Part shown: positions 19,276 through 28,278 of the stretch, in pieces | How positions within the stretch are numbered: position 1 is the first letter of the stretch | Layout: each line of letters starts with the position of its first letter | Assembly: GCA_046348855.1 (NCBI GenBank) | Contig: JAXMDK010000006.1 | Span: 62,001 to 126,000, forward strand | Origin: TMP-24 sp046348855 | GTDB taxonomy: Bacteria; Pseudomonadota; Alphaproteobacteria; Rhodobacterales; Rhodobacteraceae | Length of the DNA: 64,000 nt | Direction of reading: 5' to 3' | Notes under the pieces: model-generated | Database searches by the model: none | Told to the model about the DNA's origin: nothing | What the model saw: the letters and a program-made list of their open reading frames with translations, nothing else | Position numbers and translations under genes: made by a program

Positions 19276-20085
19276 ATGCGGCTCACATGCCCACACTGCG
19301 ATGCCCAGTATGAAGTCGACGCCGCGGTGATTCCCGAAGACGGCCGGGATGTCCAATGTTCCAGCTGCGGCCATACCTGGTTCCAGCTTTCGGCGGCGGC
19401 GCTGGTCGCCGCGGACGAGACGGCCGCCAGGGCCGACGACGGCTTCGACGACGTGCCGTACCTAGATGACCTTTCTGCGGCCGAGACGCCGGAGCCACCC
19501 GAGGCTGCGCCAGAGGTGGCGCCCGCAGCGAAGGCCGCGCCGAAGCAGCGCACGCTGGACGACGCGGTGCTGAACGTCCTGCGCGAGGAAGCCGACCGCG
19601 AGGCCAAGGCGCGCCAATCCGAGGGCAGTTCGCTTGAGGCGCAGGGCGAGTTCGGCCTAGCTGCGGCGGCCCCCGCCCCGGTCGTGACCGAAGTGGCGCC
19701 CGCCGCAGTCGACCCGGGCGAGGGCGTGCACGGCGATCCGCTGGTGGCGCGTGGGTCGCGGCGCGAACTGCTGCCGGACATCGAGGAAATCAATTCGACC
19801 CTGCGCGCGACGTCCGAGCGCAGCGGCGACCCGGCGGCGCGGAATGTGCCGGAAACCCTGCGCCAGCGGCGCAGCGGCTTTCGCCGCGGGTTCCTCAGCG
19901 CCCTGTCGGTGATGATCCTGGCGCTGCTGCCCTACGTGCTGGCCGATTCCCTGGCGACGCGGGTTCCGTCGCTGGCACCGGCCGTGACGGGCTATGCGCA
20001 CGCCATCGATTCCTTCCGGCTGTGGCTGGACGGGCGGATGAAGTCGACGACGGATTCGCTGCGGTCAGCCAACACCACGCCCTGA
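19276..20085 (+). CDS. MJ0042-type zinc-ribbon protein with C-terminal membrane helix
   Basis: The 269-residue protein starts MRLTCPHCDAQYEVD and has CxxC pairs at C5/C8 and C28/C31, the MJ0042 finger. A long Ala/Glu/Pro-rich linker (about 50-195) leads to one membrane helix (about 206-228, VMILALLPYVLADSL). Such proteins are common and uncharacterised in alphaproteobacteria. The position divergent from ftsE suggests a shared promoter region. The ATG at 19276 begins exactly at the finger. Confidence 0.85.
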   Translation: MRLTCPHCDAQYEVDAAVIPEDGRDVQCSSCGHTWFQLSAAALVAADETAARADDGFDDVPYLDDLSAAETPEPPEAAPEVAPAAKAAPKQRTLDDAVLNVLREEADREAKARQSEGSSLEAQGEFGLAAAAPAPVVTEVAPAAVDPGEGVHGDPLVARGSRRELLPDIEEINSTLRATSERSGDPAARNVPETLRQRRSGFRRGFLSALSVMILALLPYVLADSLATRVPSLAPAVTGYAHAIDSFRLWLDGRMKSTTDSLRSANTTP

Positions 20086-20104
20086 ACCGGCGGCCCGCTG
20101 CGCC

Positions 20105-22675
20105 TCAGTCGGGGCTGGCCAGCCTGCCCAGATAGTCGCGTTCGGCGGCAGGCCGGTCCTGCTCGGCGGCGCGCCGGCGGATTTCGTCCAGAAGGTCGCG
20201 GGCGCGGCGATAGACGTCCGGGCCGTTGATCATGTCATGCCCGTCGCCCGAAATGCCGTTGCCCTCGGACCGGCCCAGCGGGTCGCGCGGCGTGCTGTTC
20301 TGCGGGTCGATGGCGGCCTGGCCCTGGTCGGTCGGCGTTTCCTGTTCGGTGCGGGCCAGGGCGTCGTTCATCCCGCGCACGCCCTTGCGCAACTGTTCGA
20401 TCGCCTGCGCCTGGCGGTCGATGGCGCCCGGAAGATCGCCGTCGAGCAGCGCCTTTTCGGCCTGGTCCATGGCGCGGCCGGCTTCGTCCAGCGCGTTGCG
20501 GGCGGCATCGCCATCGGCGCCCGGCAGGTTGGGCAGGGCCTTGCGTTCCTGATCCAGCTGGTCGCGCAGGGCCTTTTGCCGGTCGGCCAGCGCCTGCCCG
20601 TCCTGGCCGGTGCCGTCGCCCGGCCCGCTGCGCTGGCCCTGGCCGCTGCCACCCCGGCTGGTGTCGGGTTGCGCCGGAAGGTCGCCGGACATCTGGCTGT
20701 TGCCGGGCTGGCCGAGCGAGCTTCCCTGGCCGAACTGCTGCTGTTGCTGGCGGAACGTGTCGTCAGAAAGACCCTGCTGACCCTTCAGCGTGTCGCGCAA
20801 ATCCTGCATCGCCTGACCGTCCAGCCCCTGCATCGGGTCGCCCTGGTTGCCCTGCGTGACCTTGAGGTTGTCCATCAACTGGCTCAGCTGGTCGAGCCGC
20901 CGCTGCGCCTCGTCGAACTTGCCTTCCTCCATCAGCCGCTGGATCTCGTCCATCATGTCCTGAAGCTGGCTGGCCGACAGGTTCTTGGTCTGCTGGTTGC
21001 GGGCGAAGCGGTCGGCCGGGTCCTGCTTGCCGGACTGGGCGAGCTTGCGGATATAGTCGCGGGTGGCCTGGCGCAGATCATCCATCAGCCGGCGGATTTC
21101 CTCGGGGTCGGCGCCGTTCCTGATCGCCTGCGACAGCCGTTCCTGCGCGCGTTTCATGCGGGCGCGGGCATCTTCGGTGCCGCCGTCCTCGATGCGGACG
21201 GCCACCGACCACAGGGCGGCGGCAATCTCCTGGCGCGCGGCCGAGTCGGCTATCGCGCCGCCGGCGGTGGCGGCGTCCAGCTGGCGGATCGCGGCCTTCA
21301 GCATCAGGAAGGCGCGGGCATCGCTGAAGGTGCCGTCGGGGTGGTAGCTGACGGCGCGCAGCAGTTGCAGGCTGCGGCTGCCGTTGGCGCCTGACCACAG
21401 AAGATCGCGCCGAAGCTCGATGATCGCGGCGGCCAGCGGGTCGAAGAAGCGCCGGCCGGGCAGGATCACGGTGCGCGCCTCGGTCTGGGCGGTCTGGCCC
21501 TTGGCGTCGGTCACGCTCAGCACCATGCGGACCGGCAGGTTGGCCCAGACATGCTGCGACGCATCCTCGGCCAGCATTGCCAGGCCATCACTCTGGCTGC
21601 CCTTGGCGGGTTTCGGCAGGTCGAAGGTCAGAGCCGGCTGCGGGTCGGGTTCGGTGGCCAGGCCAAAGCGGCGGCCGACCGAGGGAAGATCCAGCGTGAA
21701 CGTCACCTTGCCGCCGGCGATCCCGTAGTCGTCGGTGGCGCGGAACGGCTGCTGCATGGCGCCGTCGGCCTTGCGCGCCATCGGGCCGGCCAGTGAGATG
21801 CGCGGCGGCTGGTCGGACAGGACGGTGATGGCCCAGGTCCGGTCGTTCGCGCCGGTTATCGCCAGCTGGCCCGAATGGGTGACGACAAGTTCCTGGCGGG
21901 CGGCGGTGGCCGGGGCCGGCCGGTCGGTCGTGGTTTCGGCGGACAGGGACTGCGCGACCGTGACCGCGCCTTCGGGCCCGTAAAGGCGCAGGGTGATGCG
22001 GGTGTCAACGGGCAGGGTCAGGGGGCCTTGGGGCAGGGTGGTCAGGTAGAGGCCGGGCTTGCCGGTATAGGCCGGGGGTTCGGCCCAGCCTTCCCAGGTG
22101 GCGACGGCGGCGGGGGCGCGGCTGTGGCCGGGCAAGGTCACCTCGGAAACCCGGGCCAGCGAGCCGAACAGCAGCGCCAGCAGGAAGGCGGTCAGCGCCG
22201 CATAGCGCAGGGCAAAGCGGTCGCGGCTGGCGATGCGCAGGTCGGGGGCCACCGGCCGGGCGGTGGCGGCGCGGTCGCGCATCCGCGCCAGGTGCGCCTG
22301 CCACAGCGCGGTGGATTGCGGGTCAGACCGGCCGAGCGCCTGACTGTCGGCCAGCGCCGCCAGCGGCCTGCCTGGCAGGCTTTCGTCGATGCGGGCCGTG
22401 GCCTCGTCGCGGGTTGGCCAGCGGAAACGGCGCAGGCCGCGCACCAGCGCCGCAACCAGCCCGGTCGGCGCGGCCAGAAGCGCGATCCAGAACAGTTCGA
22501 CCGGCGCCCAGTCCTGAAAGCCGAAGGCCAGCGCGGCGAGGCTGGCGAAGAGGATGGTCCACACCGGCCAGAAGGCGCGGGTGATGCGTTCGGCCACCAT
22601 GCCCGCCCGGGTCAGGGCCAGCCGCGCCGACAGCGTCCGGCGCAGGTCTTCGGGCAAGGGAAGGTCTGGCTTCAT
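20105..22675 (-). CDS. TIGR02302 / DUF4175 family large membrane protein
   Basis: This 856-residue protein has two N-terminal membrane helices close together (about 35-80) and a third near residue 155, a beta-rich middle (about 190-420), then a long helical, Gln/Asp/Arg-rich and low-complexity C-terminal region with GQGQRSGPGDGTGQDGQ-like runs (about 640-720). This order matches the alphaproteobacterial TIGR02302 family, whose function is unknown. It lies 34 bases after lysA on the same strand and is likely co-transcribed with it. The C-terminal low-complexity stretch should not be over-read as homology. Confidence 0.88.
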   Translation of the reverse strand: MKPDLPLPEDLRRTLSARLALTRAGMVAERITRAFWPVWTILFASLAALAFGFQDWAPVELFWIALLAAPTGLVAALVRGLRRFRWPTRDEATARIDESLPGRPLAALADSQALGRSDPQSTALWQAHLARMRDRAATARPVAPDLRIASRDRFALRYAALTAFLLALLFGSLARVSEVTLPGHSRAPAAVATWEGWAEPPAYTGKPGLYLTTLPQGPLTLPVDTRITLRLYGPEGAVTVAQSLSAETTTDRPAPATAARQELVVTHSGQLAITGANDRTWAITVLSDQPPRISLAGPMARKADGAMQQPFRATDDYGIAGGKVTFTLDLPSVGRRFGLATEPDPQPALTFDLPKPAKGSQSDGLAMLAEDASQHVWANLPVRMVLSVTDAKGQTAQTEARTVILPGRRFFDPLAAAIIELRRDLLWSGANGSRSLQLLRAVSYHPDGTFSDARAFLMLKAAIRQLDAATAGGAIADSAARQEIAAALWSVAVRIEDGGTEDARARMKRAQERLSQAIRNGADPEEIRRLMDDLRQATRDYIRKLAQSGKQDPADRFARNQQTKNLSASQLQDMMDEIQRLMEEGKFDEAQRRLDQLSQLMDNLKVTQGNQGDPMQGLDGQAMQDLRDTLKGQQGLSDDTFRQQQQQFGQGSSLGQPGNSQMSGDLPAQPDTSRGGSGQGQRSGPGDGTGQDGQALADRQKALRDQLDQERKALPNLPGADGDAARNALDEAGRAMDQAEKALLDGDLPGAIDRQAQAIEQLRKGVRGMNDALARTEQETPTDQGQAAIDPQNSTPRDPLGRSEGNGISGDGHDMINGPDVYRRARDLLDEIRRRAAEQDRPAAERDYLGRLASPD

Positions 22676-22709
22676 GCGATGGTCCTCGGCCCCGCCGCCC
22701 TGCGGGCGT

Positions 22710-23975
22710 TCAGAGCCACGGCGGAATGGTATCGCGTTTCATCATTTCATCATAGGTCGGACGGGCGCGGATCACGGCGAACTCCTGCCCATGAACGAGC
22801 ACTTCCGGCACCAGGGGGCGGGCGTTGTATTCCGACGCCATCGCCGCGCCATATGCCCCGGCCGAACGGAAGGCGACCAGATCACCATCGGCCAACGGCG
22901 GCAGGGGCCGGGCGCGGGCGAAGGTGTCGCCGGTTTCGCAGACCGGCCCGACCACGTCATAGGGCTGGGGTTCCTGGCCGGGGGCGGGCTCGACCACCGG
23001 GATGATGTCGTGGTGCGCATCATACATCGAGGGGCGCACGAGGTCGTTCATCGCGGCGTCGAGGATCAGGAAGTCGCGGCCTTCGCCCTTTTTCAGGTAG
23101 ACGACCGAGGCGACCAGAATACCGGCATTGCCGGAAATCAGCCGGCCGGGCTCGATCTCGATCTCGCAGCCCAGATCGCCGACGGTGCGCTTGATCAGCG
23201 CGCCATAGTCGGTGGGCAGGGGCGGAGCCTCGTTCGAGCGGGTGTAGGGAATGCCCAGCCCGCCGCCAAGGTCCAGCCGGCGGATGTCGTGGCCGTCGGC
23301 GCGCAGGGTGCGCGACAGGTCGGCGACCTTGCGATAGGCCTGCTCGAACGGTTCCAGTTCGGTCAGCTGGCTGCCGATGTGAACGTCGATGCCGATCACG
23401 TCGATCCCCGGCAGACGGGCCGCTTCGGCATAGACCTCGCGGGCGCGGGCGATGGGGATGCCGAACTTGTTCTCGCTTTTGCCGGTGGCGATCTTGGCAT
23501 GGGTGCGCGCGTCGACGTCGGGGTTGACGCGAATGGTGATCGGCGCGGTCCTGCCCAGCGATACGGCGACTTGCGACAGCGCCCGCAGCTCGGGCTCGCT
23601 TTCGACGTTGAACTGGCGGATGCCGCCTTCCAGGGTGGCGCGCATTTCGGCGCGGGTCTTGCCGACGCCGGAAAAGACGATTTTTTCACCCGGAACACCC
23701 GCCGCCCTGGCGCGCAGATATTCGCCCAGCGACACGACGTCCATCCCGGCGCCGAGGCGGGCAAGGGTCTTGAGAACCGCGACGTTGCCGTTCGATTTCA
23801 CCGCGAAGCAGACGAGGTTCGGCAGGGGCGTCAGCGCCTCGGTGAACAGCCGGTAATGGCGTTCGAGCGTGGCGGTCGAATAGACGTAGAAGGGGGTGCC
23901 GACGGCGGCGGCGATGTCGGGGATGGCCACGTCCTCGGCATGGAGAATCCCCTGCCGGTAGAGAAAATGATCCAT
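22710..23975 (-). CDS. lysA: diaminopimelate decarboxylase
   Basis: LysA converts meso-diaminopimelate to lysine, the last step of lysine synthesis. In the 421-residue protein the PLP-binding lysine is K60 in CFAVKSNGN. HIGSQL, GGGLGIPY and EPGRLISGNAG are the phosphate and substrate contacts, and CETGD provides the active-site cysteine from the partner subunit. It fits the common arrangement argH, lptM-like lipoprotein, lysA, although here a plus-strand GlsB-like gene lies between. Confidence 0.97.
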   Translation of the reverse strand: MDHFLYRQGILHAEDVAIPDIAAAVGTPFYVYSTATLERHYRLFTEALTPLPNLVCFAVKSNGNVAVLKTLARLGAGMDVVSLGEYLRARAAGVPGEKIVFSGVGKTRAEMRATLEGGIRQFNVESEPELRALSQVAVSLGRTAPITIRVNPDVDARTHAKIATGKSENKFGIPIARAREVYAEAARLPGIDVIGIDVHIGSQLTELEPFEQAYRKVADLSRTLRADGHDIRRLDLGGGLGIPYTRSNEAPPLPTDYGALIKRTVGDLGCEIEIEPGRLISGNAGILVASVVYLKKGEGRDFLILDAAMNDLVRPSMYDAHHDIIPVVEPAPGQEPQPYDVVGPVCETGDTFARARPLPPLADGDLVAFRSAGAYGAAMASEYNARPLVPEVLVHGQEFAVIRARPTYDEMMKRDTIPPWL

Positions 23976-24224
23976 GCCCCTGCCCCGCCTGTCGCGCCTG
24001 CGGGCAGCTATAGCAGATGGCGCGCGGGGTGCAAATGCGGCCGCGGCGCAGAGCGTTGGAAATCAGTGGCTTAGCCGGATGGCGCCGGACAGGGGCCATG
24101 AGGGGCCAAGCCGGCTGTTTCCGGCCGGTGGCGGGCGGCCTTGATCGGTGATTCCTTTTTTTCCAATCCTGCCCTACACTTGGCTTGCCCGCGCAAGGTG
24201 GGCGGCAATGCGGAGGAACGATCA

Positions 24225-24479
24225 ATGGGATTGAGCGCACTGATTGTCACGCTGCTGATCGGCGCCATCGCCGGCTGGCTGGCCGGGCAGATCGTCAAGG
24301 GCTACGGCTTCGGGCTGATCGGCAATATCGTCGTCGGCATCGTCGGCGCCTTCCTGGCCAGCTGGTTGTTGCCGGTGGTGGGCATTTCCATCGGATCGGG
24401 CGTCCTAGGCTCGATCATCCATTCGACGATCGGCGCGGTAATCCTGCTGGTGCTCTTGCGGCTGGTCAGGACCGCCTGA
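24225..24479 (+). CDS. GlsB/YeaQ/YmgE family membrane protein
   Basis: The 84-residue protein has three hydrophobic helices with the family's Gly-rich signatures: AGWLAGQIVKGYGFGLIGN and VVGIVGAFLASWLLP. Members (PF04226, transglycosylase-associated) are small stress-linked inner-membrane proteins of unclear function. CGGAGG eight bases upstream decides the ATG at 24225. It sits alone on the plus strand between lysA and the argH lipoprotein genes. Confidence 0.9.
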   Translation: MGLSALIVTLLIGAIAGWLAGQIVKGYGFGLIGNIVVGIVGAFLASWLLPVVGISIGSGVLGSIIHSTIGAVILLVLLRLVRTA

Positions 24480-24509
24480 CGCGGGCGTCGGGCCGGACGG
24501 CGGGCGGGC

Positions 24510-24656
24510 CTACATCTGGGCGGTAACGCCGATGCGGGCCTGCCCGCTGATCGACACGGCCGGTTTTTCCGGCGCCGGCGGTTTCGGTGCGCCATCGGCG
24601 CCGCAGGACGCCAGAAGCGACAGAAGGGCAAGCGCGCAAAGGACGGGTCTGGTCAT
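24510..24656 (-). CDS. small lipoprotein, LptM-like
   Basis: The 48-residue product has a signal peptide ending in the lipobox LASC (cysteine 18), followed by GADGAPKPP and the ending SISGQARIGVTAQM. The CGxDGxPxxP pattern and the position between argH and lysA match the small lipoproteins now annotated as LptM, which helps LptD mature in the outer membrane. It was too short for ordinary gene finding. Its ATG overlaps the stop of the preceding lipoprotein gene as ATGA, so it is translated by coupling. Confidence 0.75.
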   Translation of the reverse strand: MTRPVLCALALLSLLASCGADGAPKPPAPEKPAVSISGQARIGVTAQM

Positions 24657-24817
24657 GGGCTTACGTTCACTCCGACACCGGCGAACGTGGTGTGGAGCGA
24701 CGGCACCACCCTGACCCCGTTCGGCGTGACATGGACATTGGCATTGGCGCGCGGCCAAGAACAGGCCGAAAGCGCAAGAAGCGCCAGGACCGGCAAAAGC
24801 GCGCGCGCCGGGGTCAT
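24653..24817 (-). CDS. small lipoprotein coupled to argH
   Basis: A 54-residue reading frame begins with an ATG that overlaps the argH stop (ATGA) and ends with a TGA overlapping the next lipoprotein's ATG. The product has a hydrophobic signal (LLPVLALLALSAC) with lipobox LSAC at cysteine 19, then a short mature part rich in Val, Asn and Thr (NANVHVTPNGVRVV). Two four-base overlaps and a clear lipobox argue that it is real. I know no named family for it. Confidence 0.75.
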   Translation of the reverse strand: MTPARALLPVLALLALSACSWPRANANVHVTPNGVRVVPSLHTTFAGVGVNVSP

Positions 24818-26217
24818 TTCAGTTCGGCCTTCCAGCGCGCGACCTGGGTGCGGACCTGATCGGGGGCGGTGCCACCGTAGCTTTGCCGCGAGGCGACGGA
24901 ATTGTGCACGCCTAGGACCGAGTAGATCTCCTGGGTGATGGCGGGGTTGACCGACTGCATTTCGGCCAGCGACAGGTCGGGCAGGTCGCAGCCCTTCCGT
25001 TCGGCCATCGCCACCAGCGCGCCGGTGGCGTGGTGGGCATCGCGGAACGGCAGGCCGGCTTCGCGCACCAGCCAGTCGGCAAGATCGGTGGCGGTCGAAA
25101 AGCCGCTCGCCGCCGCCTTTTCCAGATTGGCGCGGTTCGCGGTCATGTCGCGCACCATCCCTTCCATCGCCGCCAGCGCCAGCATCAGCGTGTCGGCGGC
25201 GTCGAAGACCTGTTCCTTGTCTTCCTGCATGTCCTTGGAATAGGCGAGCGGCAGCCCCTTCATCACCGTGAACAGCGCCACCGTCGCGCCAAGGATACGG
25301 CCGATCTTGGCGCGGATCAGTTCGGCGGCGTCGGGGTTCTTCTTCTGCGGCATGATCGACGAGCCGGTGGAGAAGCGGTCCGACAGGGTGACGAAGCGGA
25401 ACTGGGCGCTGGACCAGATCACCAGCTCTTCGGCAAAGCGCGACAGGTGGGTGGCGCAGATGGCGGCGGCGGCCAGGAATTCCAGCGCGAAATCGCGGTC
25501 GCTGACCGCATCGAGCGAATTGGCCATCGGTCGGTCGAAGCCCAGGGCCTTCGCCGTCATGTGGCGGTCGATGGCAAAGCCGGTGCCGGCCAGGGCGGCG
25601 GCGCCGAGCGGGCTTTCGTTCATCCGGGCGCGGGCATCGCGGAACCGGCCGGCGTCGCGGGCCAGCATTTCCACATAGGCCAGCATGTGGTGGCCCCAGG
25701 TGACCGGCTGGGCGGTCTGCAGGTGGGTGAATCCGGGCATCACCCAGTCGGCCCCGGCCTCGGCCTGGGCGAGCAGCGCCTTTTGCAGCGCGGTCAGCCC
25801 GTCGATGGCGGCATCCGCCTGGTCGCGCACCCAGAGGCGGAAATCGGTCGCCACCTGGTCGTTGCGGGACCGCGCGGTATGCAGCCGCCCGGCCGGCTCG
25901 CCGATGATTTCCTTCAGCCGCGCCTCGACATTCATGTGGATGTCCTCGAGCGCGGTCTGGAAGACGAATTTTCCGCCTTCGATCTCTGACAAGACCGTGA
26001 GAAGCCCTTCCCCGATCGCCTCGGCGTCCTTATGGGTAAGGATGCCGGTGGCGGCGAGCATCGCCGCATGGGCGCGGCTGCCGCGGATGTCCTGGGCGTA
26101 GAGCCGCTGGTCGAAGCCGATCGAGGCGTTGATCGCCTGCATGATCGCGTCGGGGCCGGCGGCGAAGCGTCCGCCCCACATCTGGTTGGCGGTCTTGGGG
26201 TCTTTCTGGTCGGTCAT
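24814..26217 (-). CDS. argH: argininosuccinate lyase
   Basis: ArgH splits argininosuccinate into arginine and fumarate. The 467-residue protein has NQMWGGRF at the start, the catalytic histidine region GFTHLQTAQP and the flexible signature GSSIMPQKKNPD. The ATG at 26217 begins the conserved MTDQKDPKTANQMWGGRF; upstream in-frame sequence reads antisense to tlpA. It is divergent from tlpA with only 21 bases between, and followed by two coupled lipoprotein genes. Confidence 0.97.
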   Translation of the reverse strand: MTDQKDPKTANQMWGGRFAAGPDAIMQAINASIGFDQRLYAQDIRGSRAHAAMLAATGILTHKDAEAIGEGLLTVLSEIEGGKFVFQTALEDIHMNVEARLKEIIGEPAGRLHTARSRNDQVATDFRLWVRDQADAAIDGLTALQKALLAQAEAGADWVMPGFTHLQTAQPVTWGHHMLAYVEMLARDAGRFRDARARMNESPLGAAALAGTGFAIDRHMTAKALGFDRPMANSLDAVSDRDFALEFLAAAAICATHLSRFAEELVIWSSAQFRFVTLSDRFSTGSSIMPQKKNPDAAELIRAKIGRILGATVALFTVMKGLPLAYSKDMQEDKEQVFDAADTLMLALAAMEGMVRDMTANRANLEKAAASGFSTATDLADWLVREAGLPFRDAHHATGALVAMAERKGCDLPDLSLAEMQSVNPAITQEIYSVLGVHNSVASRQSYGGTAPDQVRTQVARWKAELK

Positions 26218-26238
26218 GTCCGGCGCTCGGGGGGTTGC

Positions 26239-26799
26239 ATGCGGAAAATCGTGTCGTTCGTCCTTTATACGGGCCTTGCGCTTGGTGCAAACCCGAGCCT
26301 GGCGGGGCCGGCCGATCTTGGGCCGCTGCTGACCGGCGACATGGAAAAGATGGTGCCGGCGACGGCGCCCGTGGCCCTGCCCGAGGCGGCGCTGGTCGAC
26401 CAGGCGGATGCGCCGCACAGCCTGGCCGACTACAAGGGCAAGGCGCTTCTGGTGAACTTCTGGGCGACCTGGTGCGCGCCCTGCCGCAAGGAACTGGGCA
26501 CGCTCGACCGGCTTCAGGCGGCGGCGGGGGGCGACAGGTTCGCGGTGGTGACGATCGCCACCGGCCCGAACCCGGTGCCGGCGATGGAGAAGCTGTTCGC
26601 CGACGAAAAGATCACCCGGCTGCCCTTGCTGCGCGACCCCGACCAGGTCTTCGCCCGCCAGATGGGGGTGCTGGCGCTGCCGGTGTCGGTGCTGGTCGAT
26701 GCGCAGGGCAACGAGGTCGGCCGGCTGATGGGCGACGCCGCCTGGGACAGCCCCGAGGCGCTGGCGCTGGTCAAGGCGGTGGCGGGCGCGACCCCCTGA
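26239..26799 (+). CDS. TlpA-family thiol:disulfide interchange protein
   Basis: The 186-residue product has an N-terminal signal or anchor (about 1-22), then a thioredoxin fold with NFWATWCAPCRKE, the active CxxC at C79 and C82. The cis-proline loop is ALPVSVLV. It probably reduces periplasmic disulfides, as TlpA does for cytochrome oxidase assembly. Divergent tlpA/argH is a recurring order in alphaproteobacteria. The ATG at 26239 was chosen at the signal sequence. Confidence 0.9.
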   Translation: MRKIVSFVLYTGLALGANPSLAGPADLGPLLTGDMEKMVPATAPVALPEAALVDQADAPHSLADYKGKALLVNFWATWCAPCRKELGTLDRLQAAAGGDRFAVVTIATGPNPVPAMEKLFADEKITRLPLLRDPDQVFARQMGVLALPVSVLVDAQGNEVGRLMGDAAWDSPEALALVKAVAGATP

Positions 26800-26915
26800 C
26801 GCGGGCCGCCGGACGGAAAAGCTGACGCGGCGTCAGATTCTTGCGCGACAGCCGTTGACAGGCGGGCCGGACTTGCCGCGAATGGCGTCACGGGTTCAGT
26901 CTGGGAGGACAAGGA

Positions 26916-27488
26916 ATGGCCGTGAAGATTCATCCGTCTGTCGACAAGGGAATTGCCAAGGGCTCGCGCACGTTTGCGGGGGGAACGCTCAGCTGTCATT
27001 GCAAGAAGGACCCGGTCACGGTCAGGGTCGATACGCAGATCGCGCACAACCACGCCTGCGGCTGCACCAAGTGCTGGAAGCCCAAGGGGGCGATCTTCTC
27101 GGTCGTCGCAGTGGCGCCGTCGGACAAGGTGACGGTCACGGCCAATGGCCACAAGCTTAAGGTCGTCGACAAGAAGGCGCTGATCCAGCGCCACGCCTGC
27201 AAGGAGTGCGGCGTGCACATGCACGGCCCGGTCGAGCGCGAGGGCCATCCGTTCCAGGGGCTGACCTTCTTGCATCCCGAACTCAGCAAGGACAAGGGCT
27301 GGGCGCCGCCGACATTCGCCGCCTTCGTGTCGTCGGTGATCGAATCGGGCGTGCCGCCGAAGAAGATGAAGGGCATCCGCGCGCAGCTGAGCGAGATCGG
27401 CCTGCCGCCCTATGACTGCCTGTCGCCGGGGCTGATGGACTACCTGGCCACCTGCGCGGCCCGTGCCGCCGGCACGCTGAAGGAATAG
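26916..27488 (+). CDS. gfa: S-(hydroxymethyl)glutathione synthase (Gfa)
   Basis: Gfa speeds the joining of formaldehyde and glutathione, the entry step of glutathione-dependent formaldehyde oxidation. The 190-residue protein has the zinc ligands in CHCKKD, CGCTKCWKPKG and CKECGVHMHG, and the closing PPYDCLSPGLMDY. GGGAGGACAAGGA precedes the ATG. The usual partners (adhC, fghA) are not in this window. Confidence 0.95.
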   Translation: MAVKIHPSVDKGIAKGSRTFAGGTLSCHCKKDPVTVRVDTQIAHNHACGCTKCWKPKGAIFSVVAVAPSDKVTVTANGHKLKVVDKKALIQRHACKECGVHMHGPVEREGHPFQGLTFLHPELSKDKGWAPPTFAAFVSSVIESGVPPKKMKGIRAQLSEIGLPPYDCLSPGLMDYLATCAARAAGTLKE

Positions 27489-27547
27489 GACCGACAGGAG
27501 GGTGCGAGGGCTCACCCGGCCCGGCCAGGGGCCGGGCATTCGGCCCT

Positions 27548-27570
27548 GAACCCTGCCACTGGCAGGGTTC
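27548..27570. terminator. perfect 10-bp hairpin between convergent gfa and tag
   Basis: GAACCCTGCC and GGCAGGGTTC pair without mismatch around ACT, 60 bases after the gfa stop and 68 bases beyond the tag stop. A further GC-rich dyad (CCCGGCC...GGCCGGG) lies just before it. The place suits a bidirectional terminator, though no T run follows. Confidence 0.55.
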
Positions 27571-27593
27571 TTGGGCGGGCCTCATCCCTCGCG

Positions 27594-27618
27594 CTCCCGG
27601 GATATTTCAGACAGAAAG
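27594..27618. repeat. dispersed intergenic repeat, copy 1 (GATATTT type)
   Basis: CTCCCGGGATATTTCAGACAG followed by AAAG. The block CCCGG-GA-TATTT followed by A/G-rich AAAG recurs in intergenic space at 34737, 46450, 50985 and 53795. Here it lies in the convergent gap between gfa and tag. Confidence 0.6.
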
Positions 27619-27637
27619 CGGGGGGGCGAGGTCCCCG

Positions 27638-28198
27638 TCAGCCTGCCAGATCGCGGTGGCGGTGGCAGGTAACGATGTGGTTGTTGACCATGCCGACCGC
27701 CTGCATGAAGGCGTAGGTGATCGTCGGGCCGGTAAAGCGGAAGCCGGCCTGCTTCAGATCCTTCGATATCCGTTCGGACAGCAGCGTCTGGGCGGGAACC
27801 TCGGCCATAGTGCGGAAATGGTTCTGCAGGGGCTTTCCGTCGACATGGCGCCAGAGGAACTGGTCGAAGCCCCCGCGCTCCTCGATCGCCAGCCAGGCGC
27901 GGGCATTGCCGATCGCCGCCTCGATCTTGCTGCGCGACCGGACGATGCCGGGGTCGGCCAGCAGGCGGGCGACGTCGGCTTCGCCCCAGCCGGCGATCCG
28001 GGCGGGGTCGAAGCCCTGGAAGGCGGCGCGGAAGGCGTCGCGCTTCCGCAGGATGGTGATCCAGCTGAGCCCGGCCTGAAAGCCGTCGAGGATCAGCTTT
28101 TCCCACAGTGCGCGGGAATCGCGTTCGGGCACGCCCCATTCCTGATCGTGGTAGGCGACATAGGTCGGGTCCGACCCGCACCAGGCGCAGCGTTCCAT
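27638..28198 (-). CDS. tag: DNA-3-methyladenine glycosylase I
   Basis: Tag removes 3-methyladenine from DNA. The 186-residue protein opens MERCAWCGSDPTYVAYHDQEWG with the zinc ligands C4 and H17; the other two are in the C-terminal NNHIVTCHRH segment. LILDGFQAGLSWITILRKRDAFR is the conserved core. Length and motifs are typical. It is convergent with gfa and divergent from the EAL-domain gene. Confidence 0.95.
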   Translation of the reverse strand: MERCAWCGSDPTYVAYHDQEWGVPERDSRALWEKLILDGFQAGLSWITILRKRDAFRAAFQGFDPARIAGWGEADVARLLADPGIVRSRSKIEAAIGNARAWLAIEERGGFDQFLWRHVDGKPLQNHFRTMAEVPAQTLLSERISKDLKQAGFRFTGPTITYAFMQAVGMVNNHIVTCHRHRDLAG

Positions 28199-28278
28199 TC
28201 GACTTGGGCCTTTCCGTGGCTGTTTACCGCTTCTTAGCCGGTTCGGCCGATCCTGTCGCGGACCGAGTGGAGGATCAC

